DNA from: Candidatus Omnitrophota bacterium
GTDB lineage: Bacteria; Omnitrophota; Gorgyraeia; Gygaellales; Profunditerraquicolaceae
Assembly (NCBI GenBank): GCA_016867175.1
Contig: VGKF01000042.1
Location: forward strand, 1-7,184
DNA length: 7,184 nt
Reading direction: 5' to 3'
The notes under the pieces were generated by a model, which saw only the letters and a program-made list of their open reading frames with translations, made no database searches and had not been told where the DNA came from. Of the stretch, positions 4,880 through 7,184 are shown piece after piece. The stretch's first letter is position 1; each line of letters begins with the position of its first letter. The translations under genes and the position numbers were made by a program.

Positions 4880-5359
4880 TTACCTCTCCAATAAGTTCTC
4901 GAATATCTCTTCGTGCTCTACCTCTTCAGAGAGGATATGCGTTACCAACTGATATGTGACATTATCCTTACCGAATGCCTTTTTAGCAATCTTATTATAA
5001 GCTTCTATTGCCCCCGCTTCTGCCTCGGTAACTATGCGGATTATCCTGTTCACATCTGCGCTGTTCTTAGGAGGCATCATATAAGGCGCATTGGCATTCT
5101 TTTCCAGCTCCATAGGGTTGGCTATGGGTAGGCCGCCTAATTTTATAATCAGGTCTGCTACCTCTTGCGCATGCTCCAGCTCATCCTTGGCAAGCTTATT
5201 TAGAAACTCCTGTATATCTTCATAGCCCCTGCCTGAGACGGTCTGCGCCATATACCAGTAAAGATAAAATGCCAACCACTCGTCAGCGTATGCCTTATTG
5301 AGGTCTTTGACCAGGTCCTTTAAACTCAGTTCTACAATTGCCCTTGCCTGTTTACCCAT
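4880..5359 (-). CDS. Ferritin-like di-iron protein (bacterioferritin / Dps-like, DPSL type)
   Basis: This 159-aa four-helix-bundle protein probably oxidises and stores iron or removes peroxide in the cytoplasm. The motif LNKAYADEWLAFYLYWYMAQ (20-39) with E27, followed by DELEHAQEVADLIIKLGG (59-76) with E60-x2-H63, forms the first half-site. EAEAGAIEAYNKI (112-124) and SEEVEHEEIFENLLER (144-159) with E146-x2-H149 form the second. This spacing matches the bacterioferritin/rubrerythrin superfamily, and the DEWLA(F/Y)YxYW segment is typical of the Dps-like (DPSL) branch of archaea and anaerobic bacteria. The protein contains no cysteine, so it lacks both the rubredoxin domain of a classical rubrerythrin and the paired cysteines of the thioferritin branch. 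It starts 14 nt after porB with AAGGGGG as ribosome binding site and is probably co-transcribed with it. That context suggests protection of Fe-S enzymes or iron supply for them. Confidence 0.87.
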   Translation of the reverse strand: MGKQARAIVELSLKDLVKDLNKAYADEWLAFYLYWYMAQTVSGRGYEDIQEFLNKLAKDELEHAQEVADLIIKLGGLPIANPMELEKNANAPYMMPPKNSADVNRIIRIVTEAEAGAIEAYNKIAKKAFGKDNVTYQLVTHILSEEVEHEEIFENLLER

Positions 5360-5373
5360 GGCAACCCCCTTTT

Positions 5374-6264
5374 TTAGCTACCTGTTTGGCTTTCAGCCTT
5401 CAGGTTATATTTCTTGATATTATTATCCGCAATCTCTTGTATCTTAGCCAGCTCTTGCGGGTTATTTAAAAGATGCTTGAACCTGCCTTGCGTTTTAAGA
5501 TACTCCTGGACCGGCTTAGGCTGGATCTGACGGGCCCCTGTAAGTTTTCCATATTCATATTCGATCAAGGGATAAAGCCCGGTATCTACCGCAAGCTTTC
5601 CTACCTGAATAGTAAGCCCTGGTTCATGGCGCCATCCTAAAGGACAAGGCACATGTATCTGCAAATACTTAGGCCCTTTAATTGCTATTGCCTTTTTTAC
5701 CTTGCGTTGCAGGTCCTGGGTTAATCCCACTGAGCAGGTAGCTACATAAGGGATGCCGTGTGCCATGGCAATCTCAGGCATGGGTTTTTTAGGACGGATA
5801 TTCCCTAAGGATTGAGCGCCCAAAGGGCTGGTGGTAGTATTGCTGTCAAAAGGAGTTAGGCCGCTGCGCTGTATGCCGGTATTCATATAGGCCTCATTAT
5901 CGTAGCAGACATAGAGGATATCGTGGCCGCGCTCAAGCATCCCGGATAATGCCTGTAATCCTATATCCGCGGTTCCGCCGTCTCCTGCCTGGGCAATTAC
6001 ATTAATACTATCCTTCTTACCCAGATATTTAAGGGCGCCTTCAACGCCTGATGCTACTGCAGCGGCATTTTCAAATAAGGAGTGTATCCAGGGTACGCCC
6101 CAGGCAGTCTCCGGATATTTAGTGGAAAAAACCTCAAGGCATCCCGTATTATTTACAACGATAGTGTTAGCTCCGGCTGCCTCAATTACCAGCCGCGCAG
6201 CCAAGGACTGGCCGCAACCTGCGCAGGCAGTATGCCCCGAGGAAAATAAAGGTTCATTACTCAT
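5374..6264 (-). CDS. porB: Pyruvate:ferredoxin oxidoreductase, beta subunit
   Basis: The beta subunit carries the ThDP pyrophosphate site and the [4Fe-4S] cluster nearest to it in the enzyme that interconverts pyruvate + CoA with acetyl-CoA + CO2 and reduced ferredoxin. The 296-aa protein has HTACAGCGQ (11-19) with C14 and C17, NNTGCLEVFST (38-48) with C42, and VPCPLGW (205-211) with C207, the expected four cluster cysteines. The ThDP motif is GDGGTADIGLQALSG (95-109) through YDNEAYMNTGIQRSG (121-135), near-identical to textbook PorB. That favours pyruvate over 2-oxoglutarate or indolepyruvate as substrate. It overlaps the end of porA by 8 nt (porA stop at 6259-6257, porB ATG at 6264), with GGGAG upstream as ribosome binding site, so the two are tightly coupled. 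The protein is full length and no lesions are seen. Confidence 0.96.
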   Translation of the reverse strand: MSNEPLFSSGHTACAGCGQSLAARLVIEAAGANTIVVNNTGCLEVFSTKYPETAWGVPWIHSLFENAAAVASGVEGALKYLGKKDSINVIAQAGDGGTADIGLQALSGMLERGHDILYVCYDNEAYMNTGIQRSGLTPFDSNTTTSPLGAQSLGNIRPKKPMPEIAMAHGIPYVATCSVGLTQDLQRKVKKAIAIKGPKYLQIHVPCPLGWRHEPGLTIQVGKLAVDTGLYPLIEYEYGKLTGARQIQPKPVQEYLKTQGRFKHLLNNPQELAKIQEIADNNIKKYNLKAESQTGS

Positions 6265-7184
6265 AACTCTCCCTTAACAACTCCGGCTTCAAATCAATGA
6301 ATTCACAAGGCCTCTCTTTGTTAGTCAAAAGGCTGAATACCTCTTTTATCGAATCCTTGGTAATATCACGGCCTCCCAGTCCGGCTACAAAACTGCTTAT
6401 TATCTTGGGGGCTTTCTTCTTAGCAAAGAAGGCTGCCTTTATCTCCACTGCTAAAGGTGCATAAGAGCCTAACGAGACAGATTTATCCAATATTGCTACC
6501 TTGGGTATATCTTTTAAGGCATCGAAGACCGCGGCAGCAGGAAAAGGCCTAAAAGAGGTAATTTTAACTAAGCCTACCTTTTTACCCTTGGCACGCAGCT
6601 CATCCACTACCTCCTTAATTGTGCCGCAAACAGAACCCATGGACACAATTACGCGCTCTGCATCTTTTGTGCGGTACTCTTCAAGCAGCCCATTATAATT
6701 ACGGCCGAAGACTTTGGCAAATTCAGCAGTAACCTTAGGGATAAAAGTCAGGGCATCCTTCATAGTATCATGGATGGCGTAGCGGGTCTCGGTGTAATAA
6801 TCCGGGTCAGCCAAGAGCCCCATACTGATAGGATTCTCTACATCAAGCTTATAGAGCGGCTTATAGCTAGGTAAAAATTTATCTACCTCCTGCTGCTGAG
6901 GCATATCTACAACCTCTATGCCATGGGTAAGGATAAAACCGTCCATGCAGACCATTACCGGAAGCATCATGGATTTGTCTTCGCTTATTCTATAACCGAT
7001 TAAATGCAGGTCAACTGCCTCCTGTATATCTTCGGCATAAAGCTGAATCCAGCCGCTGTCTCTAAGCGATATGGAATCCTGCTGGTCATTCCAGATATTA
7101 ATGGGCGCAGATATGGCGCGGTTGGCGCAGGTCAAAACTAAAGGCAGTCGCATCCCGGCGATATTAAAGATAACCTCCGCCATA
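6257..7184 (-). CDS. porA: Pyruvate:ferredoxin oxidoreductase, alpha subunit (partial, 5' end outside window)
   Basis: The alpha subunit holds the ThDP aminopyrimidine-binding part and the substrate/CoA domains of the enzyme. The visible 308 residues contain hallmark stretches: GMRLPLVLTCANRAISAPIN, DSGWIQLYAEDIQEAVD, LPVMVCMDGFILTHGIE, DPDYYTETRYAIHDTM, the C-terminal domain ERVIVSMGSVCGTIKEVVDE, and VGLVKITSFRPFPA. The gene continues past 7184. The apparent first methionine at 7183 aligns with the interior of the family (the LMxEMLYIAAGLRLP region of typical PorA), so about 80-90 N-terminal residues, including the catalytic ThDP-activating part, lie outside the window. Whether gamma and delta subunit genes sit further upstream cannot be seen. 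It overlaps porB by 8 nt and heads the visible operon porA-porB-ferritin-ferredoxin. Confidence 0.95.
   Translation of the reverse strand, partial: MAEVIFNIAGMRLPLVLTCANRAISAPINIWNDQQDSISLRDSGWIQLYAEDIQEAVDLHLIGYRISEDKSMMLPVMVCMDGFILTHGIEVVDMPQQQEVDKFLPSYKPLYKLDVENPISMGLLADPDYYTETRYAIHDTMKDALTFIPKVTAEFAKVFGRNYNGLLEEYRTKDAERVIVSMGSVCGTIKEVVDELRAKGKKVGLVKITSFRPFPAAAVFDALKDIPKVAILDKSVSLGSYAPLAVEIKAAFFAKKKAPKIISSFVAGLGGRDITKDSIKEVFSLLTNKERPCEFIDLKPELLRESYE

Noticed and set aside
7181..7183. ATG at the right edge as the true start of porA.
   Set aside because: The sequence beginning there matches the interior of PorA, so the N-terminal domain must lie outside the window. This methionine is internal.

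Overview
The window is about 7.2 kb of tightly packed bacterial DNA of moderate G+C (mid-40s % by eye). No rRNA, tRNA, mobile-element gene or CRISPR array is visible. The genes suggest an anaerobic, probably two-membraned bacterium. They encode an oxygen-sensitive pyruvate:ferredoxin oxidoreductase, a split (two-polypeptide) transketolase, a cysteine-rich single-cluster ferredoxin, an exported TPR protein and a membrane-anchored SurA/PpiD-type chaperone. This mix is what I associate with Omnitrophota or related anaerobic lineages. No taxonomic marker gene is present, so that placement is a weak inference.

Layout. (1) Positions 1-3011, minus strand, form one apparent operon read from right to left: hisG (long-form ATP phosphoribosyltransferase), a 33-codon basic protein of the AURKAIP1/COX24 (mS38/bS22-like) type, a secreted TPR protein, the transketolase N-terminal subunit and the start of the transketolase C-terminal subunit, which is cut by the window edge. 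Gaps are 13, 32 and 2 nt, followed by a 1-nt stop/start overlap. (2) Positions 3012-3170 are a divergent promoter region with one good sigma-70-type promoter on each strand. (3) Positions 3171-4607, plus strand, encode a PpiD/SurA-like chaperone with an N-terminal membrane anchor. (4) Positions 4610-7184, minus strand, form a second operon: porA (5' end outside the window), porB, a ferritin-like di-iron protein and a 60-aa ferredoxin. The ferredoxin gene meets the chaperone gene tail to tail with only 2 nt between the stop codons.

The most unusual non-coding item is at 4811-4869, between the ferritin-like gene and the ferredoxin gene. It is a perfect 19-bp inverted repeat with a 4-nt loop, and its outer end is part of a 13-bp tandem duplication. 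It looks like a mobile palindromic (REP/MITE-like) repeat and may also act as a plus-strand terminator for the chaperone transcript. The most easily missed gene is the 33-aa ribosomal-type protein at 2012-2113.

How the genes work together. PorA/PorB and the ferredoxin form a coherent module: pyruvate oxidation or synthesis coupled to ferredoxin. The ferritin-like protein in the same transcript probably handles iron or oxidants for these Fe-S proteins. The hisG operon is functionally mixed (histidine synthesis, translation, envelope TPR, pentose phosphates). PRPP and pentose phosphates are only a loose metabolic link within it. I see no clearly new multi-gene system here. The points worth follow-up are the small protein, the palindromic element and the degenerate, internally repeated chaperone.
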